Shown in pieces: positions 49,236-60,813 of a DNA stretch of 64,000 nucleotides. Under the pieces are notes generated by a model. The model did not search any database. It worked only from the letters and a program-made list of their open reading frames with translations, and was not told where the DNA came from. The stretch is from Nemophila menziesii. Its lineage: Eukaryota > Streptophyta > Magnoliopsida > Boraginales > Hydrophyllaceae. Position numbers and translations under genes: made by a program. Position 1 is the first letter of the stretch, and each line of letters begins with the position of its first letter. The stretch lies in contig JARWIR010000027.1 of assembly GCA_029959085.1 (NCBI GenBank), forward strand, positions 7,564,001 through 7,628,000, given 5' to 3'.

Positions 49236-49615
49236 CTTTGAACACTCTTGAAATTTGTAACTCTTAATCATAGGTGGAACAAGCTTTATTTGGGTTAGGA
49301 AAGGTGTTAGGATGATAATTCTCTATGTGGGTAGGATGAATTCTTCCTTGATTGGTATGGATCTAAGAAATTGTTGAATGAATTTCGAAATTTTAGGCTC
49401 TTAATTCTTGGATTCTCGGTGTTTTGATATGATTCAGATGGTTGAATCTTATTTGTAACGATGTAGGGAAGGATTTGGATATGAATTCATGGTGATTTGG
49501 TAGTGTTTTGATGTTTGGTGAAGGTTTATCGAAGCTTTAATGGAGTTGGGAGAGGTTTGGAGAAGAAAGAGAGGCTTAAGGATTGGCAAATTCGGACTAG
49601 AGTTCACCTCCTCGT
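49236..49615 (-). other. ORF3 leader of element F
   Basis: No gene; aligns in layout with the leader of A. Confidence 0.35.
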
Positions 49616-49622
49616 CTTTATA
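49616..49622 (-). promoter_or_regulatory. Internal TATA box (element F)
   Basis: Complement TATAAAG, about 25 bp from the first palindrome. Confidence 0.45.
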
Positions 49623-49642
49623 ACCTAAAAAAAATCTTCAGT

Positions 49643-49905
49643 GGCTCGGACCGGTATACCGCCGGTGTGGCCGTATTACCGGTGAGATGCTCTTGGAAAA
49701 ATCTTCTTCCGCAAAAAAACCCTTCTCGTGAACCCAAGGCCTCCCCTTTTTGTCTGACCGGCATACCGGCGGCAGGGGCTGGCGTACCGGTGCAGTAAGT
49801 TTTCGAAAATCATCTCTCGACAAAGAACCCGAGGCGTGTACCTGAGGGCTCGTGTTTTTGACCCGCCGGCTTACTGGTCATGTGACCAACATACCGGTGG
49901 GCAGG
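49643..49905 (-). promoter_or_regulatory. Palindrome array of element F
   Basis: CCGGTATACCGCCGG, CCGGCATACCGGC, GGCGTACCGGTGC and ACATACCGGTGGG units spaced by tens of bases. Confidence 0.5.
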
Positions 49906-50128
49906 TAAGATTTTCTTCAATTTTTTTTTCTTTTTCTCACTAACTCGATTTTCTTAGTACCTGAACATCAAAAACACTGATACCTTATTCAATAATGCAA
50001 TATACTAAGAAAATGTAAACTAACTACTACACACTAAAAAAAATAAACTAATAAAGCAATTAAAACTTGTGGTGTATCCCAAGAGCACTTTTATTTAACG
50101 TCATTTAAAGTTTGACGGGTTACCTCTA

Positions 50129-51235
50129 TTATCCCTTGTGTATGTAGCCTCCCCAGCAGTGGGTGAGGTTATGTATGTCTACAATTCGCCGCCTTTGACC
50201 GTTCGAAGGTCGTATCTCTATTAATTTTGATGTCACCACTCGAGTAACAACAAATGGTCCCATCCACGCATTTTTGAAACCTCGTGGCCTATTCTCTTTT
50301 TTGGAGGCCTTCCAAGCAACCGTGTTTCTGACCCCAAACTCATCTTTAGATACTTCTGGTATAATGGGGAACTCAAGTAGCACCTCCTCGATCTTTTTGT
50401 CTAAAACAAGGGATGTTTCAGAACTTTCTTTTTTTATGAGGGCCACATCTTCAATCTCAATCTCTACACTCGCATTCTCATTTGTTTCCGCAATAGCTTC
50501 TGTGAATACTTGTTGCGGTGTGAGTTCTTTTGTATTACCTTCAAGCATTTGGGTGTAGGTTTTGTCTTCTTTGCACACCTCTACAAATGCTTTGTCGATG
50601 TCACCATTTAACTGATTCGTCTTTATTGGATTGGGTGGTGACATCAATGGAGTACTAGGTGGCGAATCCATCCTAGTATCTTCTTCTTCTATCTCTTTTC
50701 TAACCAAGATTTCAATGTTTGATTCCTCTAAACGCGTCTTGGTTGGGATTTCCATGGATGTCATCTTCCCTTCACAAGATTTATGTTCAACTTCTACTCG
50801 ATTCTCAACAACTGTCTCATCTATGCTTAGAGTGGTTGATTCTTCTTCAACTACTTAGAACTAAACATCGCTATCTTGATTGGCCTTATGATTAATATTT
50901 GTACCTTGGCCACTTTGCATAGATGGTACTTGCTGTAGCCTCTCAATTGTTTATGTGAGTTGCATCAATCGTTGCTCCATCAATTGATGTTCTTGTTGCA
51001 TATTCTGCACTAATGATATGGCAACATCGCTTTTCGACTCACTCTTTACTACATTATCCATTGTAACCTTGACGAAACGATTGAGGGAGTCCTCCAACTT
51101 CCTGAGCCTCTCTTCATGATCTCTAAAGCTCCCTCGTGTTAGATCCATGAAGATGTTTGTTCTATCAATAAAATTTTGCACTTGAATACACCAGGTCTGT
51201 GTTGGATTTTGTTCTTCATAAAGGGAAATTTCCAT
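50129..51235 (-). pseudogene. Compact polyprotein of element F: coiled coil, linker and integrase tail
   Basis: One frame from ATG 51235 (MEISLYEEQNPTQT) to the stop ending at 50129, about 368 codons, broken by stops near 50951, 50868 and 50862. The first part (to 50954) is helical, with RDHEERLRKLEDSLNRF and QNMQQEHQLMEQRL, probably a coiled coil. The 50764-50129 part is the acidic linker followed directly by FGVRNTVAWKASKKENRPRG and NAWMGPFVVTRVV, ending RCWGGY-like HCWGGYIHKG. Gag core, CCHC knuckle and protease, present in A and C, are missing. What is left resembles only the linker and integrase tail of its relatives, so retention of the tail in the most reduced copy is notable. Confidence 0.75.
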
Positions 51236-51341
51236 ACCTAAAGAAAAACCTGAAAAGAGACTAAAACGAAATAAACGTAAAACTGAAAACAAATGAAACT
51301 ACTAACCTAACAATAACACAAAATACAATAACCGCCATAAA

Positions 51342-51359
51342 TCCCCGGCAGCGGCGCCA
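51342..51359 (-). other. Primer binding site of element F
   Basis: Complement TGGCGCCGCTGCCGGGGA, six bases from the LTR. Confidence 0.85.
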
Positions 51360-51365
51360 AAAACT

Positions 51366-52530
51366 TGGTGGGTCCTTGTGTGTTATAAAATAAAGAAATA
51401 AAAGTAATAGAATAAAGGATCCACAGACCGCAAGTGTATAGGTCGTTCCAAGTAATAAATAAGTAAATACGGGATTATCGTCTCCACAGGGATTTAAGTA
51501 GTTATTCTAACTTCGTGTTCAATATTAGAATAAATAGTTTTAATTGTCTTAATTAAAAAGATAATCAAGGAGTTTGAATCTATCCTATTGAATTTATGAT
51601 TACTAAGAATAAATAATAAATAATAAATAATAAAATAACTAACTAAATAAAATAAATAATAAATGATAAACAAGTATGCAAATAAGATAAGAAGATACAA
51701 GTATGAATCTATCCTATTGAATTTATGATTACTAAGAATAAGGGTGAATGGGAAATCTCACAATAGTCAGGACTCTATAATCTCCTAACCCTCGTCAGGG
51801 TGGACTTAGGAGCTATCCTACCGTATTAAAAACCCCGTCAGGGTGATTATAAGCTACGTTCAGATGATTAATATTTATACCCAATTGGCTACGTGGTTAG
51901 TCAAGCCTGTCGGTCAAATAACGATCACCACACGTCTATATTCTAGTTCTGTAATTAAACCCTCCCTGTCGGATGATTACTTCGCCACTAAAGTGAATAG
52001 CTCAATTACTAAAACCTACCCTTGATTCATGACTTCAATGATAGTAAACAAGCACAAGAATATAGTCAATGGAAATTAAGAAACAATTCAATTAAATACT
52101 AAAATCCCAGATTCAAAGTAACACAGAAAAACAATAATCAATGGTTCATATAATTACAATCCTAAAGAGAAATTATGCATAATATAACTCTTGAATAAAT
52201 AGCTTAGAAATACCTCATAGACAAACTAGATCTAATACTAATTTACCTAAAATATAGAGATGGAGAAGTGTAGAATTGATGTAGTTAAGCTCTAGCTCTT
52301 GCTTCTTCCTCCTCTAGATCCTCTTGATTGCTTCTATGATGATTTATGTATGTATATTAAGCTTATGCAGCCAAGGGATAATTTTCTAAGGTTTATAACT
52401 GATATATAGGTGCTAGGTCGAAATCTTGGAGTAGGGGTCAAGTAAAAGAGTCCAAGCCCAACTCAAATTCGTAACCCTAAAATCTAGAAAAGGTAAGAAA
52501 CTGTTGCTGTTTTGTTCTGGCTCATAACTC
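51366..52530 (-). repeat. 5' LTR of element F, part 1
   Basis: Matches the 3' LTR from its left end up to CATAACTC. The rest of the LTR lies inverted at 55057-55496. Confidence 0.85.
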
Positions 52531-52537
52531 TTTTTTG

Positions 52538-52664
52538 AAGGTTACACGTACTACTTATCTCAAGATGGTGGCTATAGGGTGTTCATCGATCCTCACTCGC
52601 TTTGAACGCTCCACTTAGGGTTACTCCCCACTTAGGGTTACTCCCTACTAGCTGAATAATAAAT
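52538..52664. repeat. Inverted repeat at the left inversion breakpoint
   Basis: GAAGGTTACACGTACTACTT..GCTGAATAATAAA; complement present at 55508-55616. This copy has an extra CACTTAGGGTTACTCC unit. Confidence 0.85.
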
Positions 52665-53793
52665 GTAGGAACAACGAGGAATTTATGGTTTTAGTGTAGG
52701 CTTAAGGACGATATGGTATGTATATTTGGTAAATTTGAAGTGAGCTTTTGGTTCTCCCCACACTTACCATCAACAATCTGTCCAAGAGCTTGAGTTTACA
52801 CTCGAATATGTTCTCACTCAACCCATTTGACGCACTAATTTAGCGTCCCCAGATAAACCCAATAAGAACTAAAGATGAATTCTAAACTTCCATTTTGCCG
52901 GTTACTTTATTTTTTTCATATATAAATATTTTTTTTTCTTTTTCATTTTTTATTTTTTGTATAAAAAATCCCTAACCATTATTTTGATGTGAATGGTCAT
53001 GTTTGATGTCTCTCATATTCTTTTTTTTTCAAAGACCCCGGAAAAGGGTTACAACATAATATATCATCAACAATTGCGCATAAATACAAACGCATACAAA
53101 TTCCCTTCTAATGTAATTTCCCAATAATAAAAACCCACCACCCCAAACTCAAGCTCAAGACGGAAAGTCTCAGGATCGTGATTCAAGTGCGGGTCATATG
53201 GAAATTCCTAATAAACTAAGGGGATATTGGCTTATATCGTGGCAACAAAATAAAGGCTTAATGGATAAAATGGGGCTAAGAAGGATATAATTAAATTAAG
53301 GGATAGAAAGCTAAAAAGTCTCAAATGGCTATCAAAGAACTGTCTCTATCACTTTCCAAATTACAAGGTTCACCTCTAGTTTATACCTAAGTGGGTTCTC
53401 TACTCATTCAGATCTCACGTTCTAGAAACCACTCATTTTCCTTAAGTACAAGTTTACTTCTTATGCTTTGTTAATTAATTTTTCCTATCAATTACCTAAT
53501 GTTTGCATGCAATCAAAGTGTGTTTTATACTACCTCCTAAGGTCTACTATATTCTATCATAAATTCATACAAAACATGCTTAATGGGGACATTTAAAATA
53601 CTCTATAGTCAAACGTAACCCTTAAATTAATTTTATTGAAAGCAGTAAAACAAATAACACATAAAATTGGGATGAGGCAACGAACCCCAACCCAAACTCA
53701 AAAATGAGTCATGCCTAAACGACTCGAAAAGACTCAATAAAGCAAAAAAACTAATATACACTACTAAATGAGAGAAGGAAAGGAAAACGCATC
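52665..53793 (-). other. 3' UTR of element G (inverted)
   Basis: No gene. Contains the conserved UTR block (CCACCACCCCAAACTCAAGC at 53138, GTGCGGGTCATATGG at 53188), a weaker hairpin GAGTC..GACTC at 53706-53725 and a polypurine-like motif near 53690. Confidence 0.5.
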
Positions 53794-55051
53794 TTAACCA
53801 GCACTAGGCTGGTTTCCACTGTTGCATTCAGGTTGGGGTAATTTCTTAAGCATTGTGTAGGTGACATGTTGTGAATCGCTCACCCTGTTGAGTATGCTCT
53901 TCATAAACACCAACTCTCTTGTAACTATTCCCAAAGTTGTTAACACCTCTTCATGCTTCTCCTCTAATGCTTTTATTCTTTCAATTACCTGATGTTCTTT
54001 GGCAATCCTAGTCTTGCATTTAAGAGGTCTATATTTGTTTTCTTCTCGAAGTGGCTTGTCTAACTCCATACCCTCTTTCTTGGCTTCATTGTGAATATTT
54101 GAAATTGAAATTGATTTGATATTTTCACCTTTTTCTACATGTTCATCCTCAATGTTCCTAAGTGGCACATTTGCTTTCATACAGATTTTGTGATAGTACA
54201 ATGGAACTTGAGGTTGCGTGAATCAATGGGAGCTTTTGTGTAGATCATGATAAAGTCATAAAGAACGCGAGCTACATCAATATCCTTCTTTTCAATAATG
54301 TATTTAATGAAGATGAGTTGCTCACGTGTTACCTCGGATATGTGGGAATTACCAAAGAAGGTAGGAATAATGAAACGGGACCATGCTCTAGCACGTGGTA
54401 ATAAATCACTACTAAATACATGACCTTCACATCTAGCACTTTTGGGGATGGGATGTATCTAACTAATTAGAGTATGTTTGTAAAACGATTCTCACTCGAA
54501 TGTTGGATCATTAATTTCCTCAAGGTATTTGCAAGGACCCTTCAGTTTTGGAAAGTTAAATACTTCACGAATTCGCTCAACTGAGAAAGGGACAATCTTC
54601 TTGCGCTCTTCAATTGTGTTACCTTCTGCAAAGACCAACTCTTCATAAAATTCTCGAACCAAGGCCGGTATGTAAACCACGTCTCTCTCTCTCTCAACTG
54701 TTTCCATCCAAACTCGTTACATACAACCACGTATTATTTGTATTCACCGTCCATTATATTCATCGTAAATCCTTTCTCAACACCAAAAGACAAACTAGTA
54801 AACCGCTCATGTACTTGATCTTTCCAACTCACGAATGGCTTCTTAGGTTTAGGTCTCATAGCAATTGTTTTTCTTCTCACAAAGTGTTGTTCAATAACCA
54901 GTTTACATACTTGTTCTTCAACTTCTTTTTTTTCCATGTTAGGCTTTTTAGGAGTAGCCTCACTTGGGCTCTCGTTCCTCTTCATAGAATTCTTGACTTC
55001 TCCTACCATATGCTTATAACTCGAATCCGGAATCTCAATAGCTTTGTCTGG
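53794..55051 (-). pseudogene. ORF3 of element G, main part (inverted)
   Basis: Reads on from the 27 codons at 45517: Pro-Asp-Lys-Ala, then KHMVGEVKNSMKRNESPSEA, VVYIPALVREFYEELVFAEG, KKIVPFSVERIREVFNFPKL, RAWSRFIIPTFFGNSHISEV, KKDIDVARVLYDFIM, and a C-terminal helical part with VIERIKALEEKHEEVLTTLG. It has the same domain order as ORF3 of A but is clearly divergent. Frames shift near 54730 and 54490 and there are stops. The length fits a full ORF3 of about 430 residues. Confidence 0.8.
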
Positions 55052-55056
55052 AGTAG

Positions 55057-55496
55057 TGATGTATCCCTAATTGTTCTAAATATAAGACCTTAGTAAACAT
55101 CATTTTAGGTAGAAAATGGTCTTTCTATATTGACTTTTGTGCTTAATTCGTAATATTCCTATTTCTTGTCTTGATTTGATGAATTATTATTTTTATAGCA
55201 TATTTGGTTTAATTTGTGTGTTAATGTGAAGCTTTAAATATAATATGTAAATAAATTAGATGTCAAATCAATTCTAAGGAGATAAGGATTTAATATCTTG
55301 AAGAAATCAGGAGATAGAAGGAAACAGAGTTCAACTAGGAAAGGAAAAGCTACCAAATAAATCTGAATTTCACCAGCCACGTCCATAAAAGGGCTCATAA
55401 CTCAAGATTGGCTAAGAATTTGGAAGAATAGTCTGAGGAAGAGTTAGAGAACATTCCGAGACGATCAGTTTCGACTATTTAAACGCATCAAACGGA
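55057..55496 (+). repeat. 5' LTR of element F, part 2 (inverted)
   Basis: TGATGTATCCC.. to CATCAAACGGA; matches the complement of the right end of 45598-47195. About 20 bp of LTR are missing between the two parts. Confidence 0.8.
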
Positions 55497-55507
55497 ACCC
55501 TATTAAT

Positions 55508-55616
55508 TTATTATTCAGCTAGTAGGGAGTAACCCTAAGTGGAGCGTTCAAAGCGAGTGAGGATCGATGAACACCATATAGCCACCATCTTGAGATAAGT
55601 AGTACGTGTAACCTTC
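55508..55616. repeat. Inverted repeat at the right inversion breakpoint
   Basis: TTATTATTCAGCTAGTAGGG..TGTAACCTTC; complement of 52538-52664 apart from one small tandem unit. Confidence 0.85.
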
Positions 55617-55826
55617 TACCATTGTGAATTTAATTTTGGATTGATATTATTTGTGATTGTCACATGACATGTGTATGTTTATATTAATTCCTAGGTCATA
55701 CTATATGATATTTGTTTTAAGTTATGCTTTGGGTGTTATCCACTAGACTCTACATTTTTGCGTTTCACCTAAGGCCTTTGTTTTTATTTTACTTTGTCGG
55801 GACGACAAATGTTTGAGTTTGGGGTT
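55617..55826 (+). other. 3' end of element G with polypurine tract
   Basis: No gene. Ends TTTGAGTTTGGGGTT at 55812-55826, the polypurine tract before the LTR. Confidence 0.7.
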
Positions 55827-57410
55827 TGATGTCATCCGTTTCTTTCTAAATATATGTCTTTAGGAGATATCATTTTAGGTGAATATTAGACTTATTTGAT
55901 AGACTTTTATGCTTATTTTGTCATATTACACTTTCTCCCCGTATAATTAAGTTATTTGCATTTTTTAGAGATTTTGTGCGTTAATTTGTTTGTTTTTAGT
56001 ATAAATTTTCTAGGTCTATGGATGCTATGTATCACCAAGATAAGGAGTAGAAGTGAAAATTCAAATCTTAGATCGAGTGGAGAGGTCAAAAGCAAGAAAA
56101 GATTACCCGAAAAGTTGACTAAAAGAGCTGAAAATCAGGAAAGATGTCACTAATTGCGGATTTCGAGCCACTTCGGTGCAGATTCAGGCCTGGATATCTG
56201 AAAGGGAAAGTTGTGCCTTTGAGTTAGGAAGATTTGAGGATTGGAATCAGGTGATTTGGACATGAGACGCAAAAGTTACGGCCGTTTTACTACAGGATGT
56301 ACAACCGTTACAGGATTCGTAAAGATGGACTTGGGCTTTTTCTATTTTGACTTATTATTTTTAAGTATAAGCCCAATCCAAATTAGAGAATTATAATAGG
56401 CTTTTAGACCTCTTTTTTACACACACTTCAAAAAATTTCAATCTCACGCTTCATTATTTTCAAGTCAGAGCAAAAAGGCAGAGGAGAAAGCTAGAGCTGG
56501 AGGAATTCCATTCATACAAAAACAACCAATCCAATCCTTAGGTTATTTATTTTATTTCTGTAATTTAGGATAATGTCTTTTATTTATTTAATTTCAATTT
56601 TTAGTTTAAACATGAGCTAATTCCATAAGTACTTGATAATCGCATTTATGGGTTGAGTCCTAATTTATTTAGTTAATGTTTTTTCGAATTTGGGATTTTA
56701 TGATTTAATCTGAATGGGTATTTCGTATTGACTATTACTTTGTGCTTATTTACTGTTTCTGACTTAGCTAATTAGAAATATGTATTGGTAATTAGGCTAT
56801 TCACTTTAGTGGTGAAGTGATTATCTTGATGAGGGGTTTAATTATGGACCTAGGTAATAGATGTGTGATATTCGTCAATGATACTGACGGGCTTGACTAA
56901 CCACGCAGCCAATTGGGTAAAAGACTTCAACATTCAAAAGTAGGTATAATCGCCTTGACGAGGTTTATAATACCGTAGGATAGCTCCTAAGTCCACCTTG
57001 ATGGGGGTTAGAAGATTATAGTGTCCCGACTAATACATAAATACCAGTTCAGCCCTTAAACGAAAAAATTAATTATATAGATTTAGGTGGATCTCTTGTG
57101 AGACTCGAGTACCTCTCTCATTCTTGCGCCCAAACTTATTTACTTGCATTATTTATTTTCCATTAAATATTTCTTTAATTTATTTTATCGCATCATTAGT
57201 TATAAATCAAAACCAAACAAAAATCTTATCATTTTACTTTTATATTTTAAACTATTACTTCTATTAATCCGATTAATACCAGTGTTATAACTATCCGTCC
57301 CTGAGAACGAAATCCGTATTATTTACTCATTACTTGGAACGACCCGTGCACTTGCGGGTAGTGTCCCTCTCTTTAAGGGTGGTGATTTTATCACACACCA
57401 GGAGGCATCA
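55827..57410 (+). repeat. 3' LTR of element G
   Basis: TGATGTCATCC..GGCATCA, 1584 bp. Closely related to the solo LTR 41315-42870, and followed by the same host sequence (CCTTCACATGAAAAACACTA versus CCCTCACATAAAAAACACTA). Confidence 0.8.
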
Positions 57411-57765
57411 CCTTCACATGAAAAACACTAATACCTTCCTCAAGACTGCAATATCTACTAACAACAACTATGCTAAACATAAACTAAATACATAAAACAT
57501 AAAAAATTACGGGTTGTCTCCCGTACAACACTTTTGTTTAACATCTTTCAAAGTTAGAAGAGTTACCTCTATTAGGATTTCCGTAGCCTTCCTAGCAACG
57601 AGAAAAACTATGAACGTCTACTAATCTCCGTTTGATACCCCTCTTGGGCCTGATTTCTATCACTTTAGTCGAAACAACTTCCGTTATTGTGTGGCCTATT
57701 CTCGGGTTTGTGGGATTTCCATACAATTTCATGTACGACCCCAAACTCACTCATTGGTCTAGTAC
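57411..57765 (-). pseudogene. Second copy of the integrase-tail end of element D
   Basis: Matches 42871-43260 along its length, with a deletion of part of the GPF segment. Cut at 57765 by an LTR. Confidence 0.7.
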
Positions 57766-60013
57766 TGATGTCTCCCTATTTGTTCTAATTATTAGCCCTT
57801 TGGAGACATCATTTTAGGTTAATATTTGACTTATTTGATAGAATTTTATGCTTAATTCGTCATATTACACTTTCTCCCCTTGGAATTAGACTATTTGCAT
57901 TTTTAGAGCTTTTGTGCGTTAATTTGGTTATTTTTAGTGCATCAGTTAGTAGGTTCTTGAATTTCATGGAAAACCAATACAAGGAGGAGAAGTGAGAATT
58001 AAACTCATAGATTATTTTAGTATGTTAGGAAGTAATTTATTCGGGTTTCTAATTTTAGAGTGCACTTTCTTATTTCTAGTCTTGATTTAATGGTTTATTA
58101 ATTTTTAAAGCATATGCGATTTAATTATTCATTGTGAATCTTTAAATATATATGGTAATTAATTAAAGACCAAGTCAAGTCTAAGAAGTAAAGGAAAGAA
58201 GATATACATGGAAATTGGAAGATTAATGAAGGAAGTATTTAAAGAAGCAAAGATAAAGTTGCCACATAAATCTGAAATTCCAGCCATGTTCAAAGACGAG
58301 CTCATAACTCAAGATTGGATAGTAATTTGGGAGAATGGTCTATACCAATGAATAGAGCTTTCCGAGACAAGTGATTTCGATATAAAGAACGCGTCAAACA
58401 GATAAGTATTGAAGGAGATATGACCAAAATAAATCAGCAAAAGAATCATACATTTCCTAGATTTTAGGGCTGCAGATTAAAGAGTTCTTTACTTGTCTTC
58501 CAATCCAAGTAAAATGAATTAGGGATTCCTAGAACCTATAAATACACCCCTTAGACTCCTCTTTTCATTCACTTCATAGAATTACACAAGAGGCTTAAGT
58601 AAATGGATAAATATTTGTTGGGTTTTTGTTTAAGAACTAAAGTACAAATAAAGTAAAATATTAATTTAGCTAATGCAAATAAATAAGACGCAAGTAAAGT
58701 AAATATGAGTAGACGCAAGAATGAGAATGGTACTTGAGTCTTGCAAGGGTTTCACCTAAATTTATTTAATCAATGCTTTCGTTTAAGGGGTGAATTTGGA
58801 TTTGGTATTAGTCGGGATTCGAGTTTCTCCAAACCCCCGTCAGGGCTAAAGCTATCTTAGGGTATTACAAACCCCGTCAGGGTGATTATAAGCTACCTTC
58901 AAATGTTCAAGTCTTTTTCCCAATTGGCTACAAGGTTAATCAAGCTTGTTAGGGTCAATGACTTATACCTCGCGTCTATTACTTAGGTCTGTAATTAAAC
59001 CCCCCGTCAAGGTGATCATTACGCCACTATAATGAATAGCTTTATTACTGATTCCTATTTTTGATTCATGACTTCAAAGACAGTAAATAAATTCATGATA
59101 ATAGTCAATACTAAATTACCCAATTCAATTTAAATCTTTCCATCCCAAATTCAAAAACATTAATCAAATAAACTAGGGCTCAACACATTAAAGCGATTCT
59201 CAAGTACTTAAAGTATTTAGCTCATAATGGAAACAAGAACTAAATTAAAATAAAAGGAATTCATTGTCTCAAATTACAGAATAAAATAAAAGAATCTAAT
59301 TGAGGCGTTGAAATTGACTTCAGGTGAAAGAATGGAAATTCTTCACCTTTAGCTCCTTCTTTTGCCTTTTGCTCTTGACTTTTGCTCTTGAGTTTAAGTG
59401 TAGAATAAATTGTGTGTAAAATAAGAGTCTAAGGGCCTATTTATAAGAAGCAAATCGGACTTGGGTTATTACTAAAGAAAATAGGTTAAATATTAAAAAG
59501 CCAAAATCCAATCTTTTAATTGAAATCCCGTAACTGGTGTGCAACCCTTAGTAAAACGACTGTAACTTTCTTGAATCAATTCCAAATTAACCCATTCCAG
59601 TTGCTAAATCTTCCTAACTCAATAAGGAATAATCTCTATTTCACGACCCAAAGGCTGAATCCATGTTTAAGTCGCTCAAAATCAGCAATTAATATCAGCC
59701 TTGTAGATTTGCAGCTTTCCTAGTCAACTCTTCGAATATCTTTTCTCGCCTTTGACTTCTCTACTCGATCTAAGACTTTAATTCTCTATTCCTCTCCTTG
59801 TATTTATTCTACCTAGCATCCATGAACCTACAAACTTTGCACTAAAACCAAACCATTTAACGTGCAAAAGTTTTAAAAAATGAAATATTATAAATCCAAG
59901 AAGAGAAAATGAAATATAACGAAATAATACTAAAAGTCTATCATATTAGTCAATTATTCACCTAAAAATATGTCTCCTAAGAGCATATAATTAGAATAAA
60001 AAGGGAGACATCA
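57766..60013. repeat. Mosaic of three LTR fragments
   Basis: Part i, 57766 to about 58010, plus strand, starts TGATGTCTCCC like the 55827 LTR. Part ii, to about 58605, plus strand, resembles the A-type LTR and includes its TATA region CTATAAATACACCCC. Part iii, to 60013, minus strand, ends GGGAGACATCA and is followed by a polypurine tract (complement of AGACCCCAAACTCAAATC). Boundaries between parts are approximate. No genes. Confidence 0.6.
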
Positions 60014-60312
60014 AGACCCCAAACTCAAATCTTTGTCGTCCCAACAAAGTAAAATAAAACAATGGTACAAGGTAAATGCAGAAATGCAGAATCTAGTAAA
60101 TACACCCAAAGCAAAACTTAAAACAAATCTCATATAACAAAAATTAGGAATTAATATACACATACACCTATCATGAAAAAATCAAACATAAATAATATAA
60201 ATCTTAAAATTAACTTTACAATGCTAGAAGGTTACACTTGCACTTATCTCAGTATGATGGCTATAGGGTGGTCATCGATCCTCACTCGCTTTGAACGCTC
60301 CACTTAGCATAC
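60014..60312 (-). other. 3' UTR scrap of a minus-strand Athila-like element
   Basis: Polypurine tract at 60014-60033 followed by the UTR segment with CATCGATCCTCACTCGCTTT, also seen in G. Cut by copia element H. Confidence 0.6.
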
Positions 60313-60471
60313 TGTTAGCCTCACCTTGTTTTTATTCCCGTTTTAATATTTGACAAATCATCTTTTACACTAAAATTCATTTTGGTATCACTTAAGTTGT
60401 TTTCCAAAACCCCTCATTAGATTAGTTGTGTTTATCTCTTTATACTTAGCGTTATATTTAAAAGAGCAGCT

Positions 60472-60712
60472 CCGCGGTACACCGGATGAATCACGCGGTG
60501 CACCGCAGCATCACGGACCAGAAGCACGGTGCACTAGATGGCCCGACCAGTAAGCTCAGAAATCTGCACGGTACACCGGACATAAAGCGCGGTACACCGG
60601 ACCCAGGAACGGACCAGGTGTGCGGTACATGGAGTAGTCCGACCAGTAAGCTCATAATCAAGTCGAACAGTCCCGCGGTGCACCGGACGATACCCGCGGT
60701 ACACCGCACGAG
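60472..60712 (+). promoter_or_regulatory. Palindrome array in the LTR of H
   Basis: GCGGTGCACCGC, GCGGTACACCGG, GCGGTACACCGC and variants, about seven in 240 bp, plus two copies of CCGACCAGTAAGCTCA. Lies about 100 bp upstream of the TATA box. Same core as the array of D. Confidence 0.65.
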
Positions 60713-60813
60713 AGGGTTTCAGCACTATTACTAGAGGACAAAGCTTATATCCGTTGGGAGATAAATAGATCCGTTAGAGAGAAGCTTTATGACCGTTGGA
60801 CCATCTTTTCAGC

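Larger units (their letters stand above)
45598..52530 (-). mobile_element. Element F: strongly reduced Athila-like element
   Basis: Minus strand: 3' LTR 45598-47195, polypurine tract, 3' UTR, hairpin, ORF3 stub, internal TATA, palindrome array, a short gag-derived frame with the integrase tail, primer site, 5' LTR (51366-52530 plus the inverted 55057-55496). Duplication CTACT at 45593-45597 and, as its complement AGTAG, at 55052-55056. It lacks the gag core, CCHC knuckle, protease and ORF3 domain. Confidence 0.85.
52531..55496. other. Inverted segment
   Basis: The left breakpoint cuts the 5' LTR of F; the missing LTR part sits at the right end in the opposite orientation, and the F target duplication appears there as its complement. 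ORF3 of G inside is on the minus strand although G is a plus-strand element. Flipping this segment puts LTR, duplication and ORF3 back in order. Confidence 0.8.

Noticed and set aside
60491..60734. Several overlapping open frames on both strands in the H LTR
   Set aside because: Low-complexity translations of the palindrome array, lying in an LTR before the TATA box.
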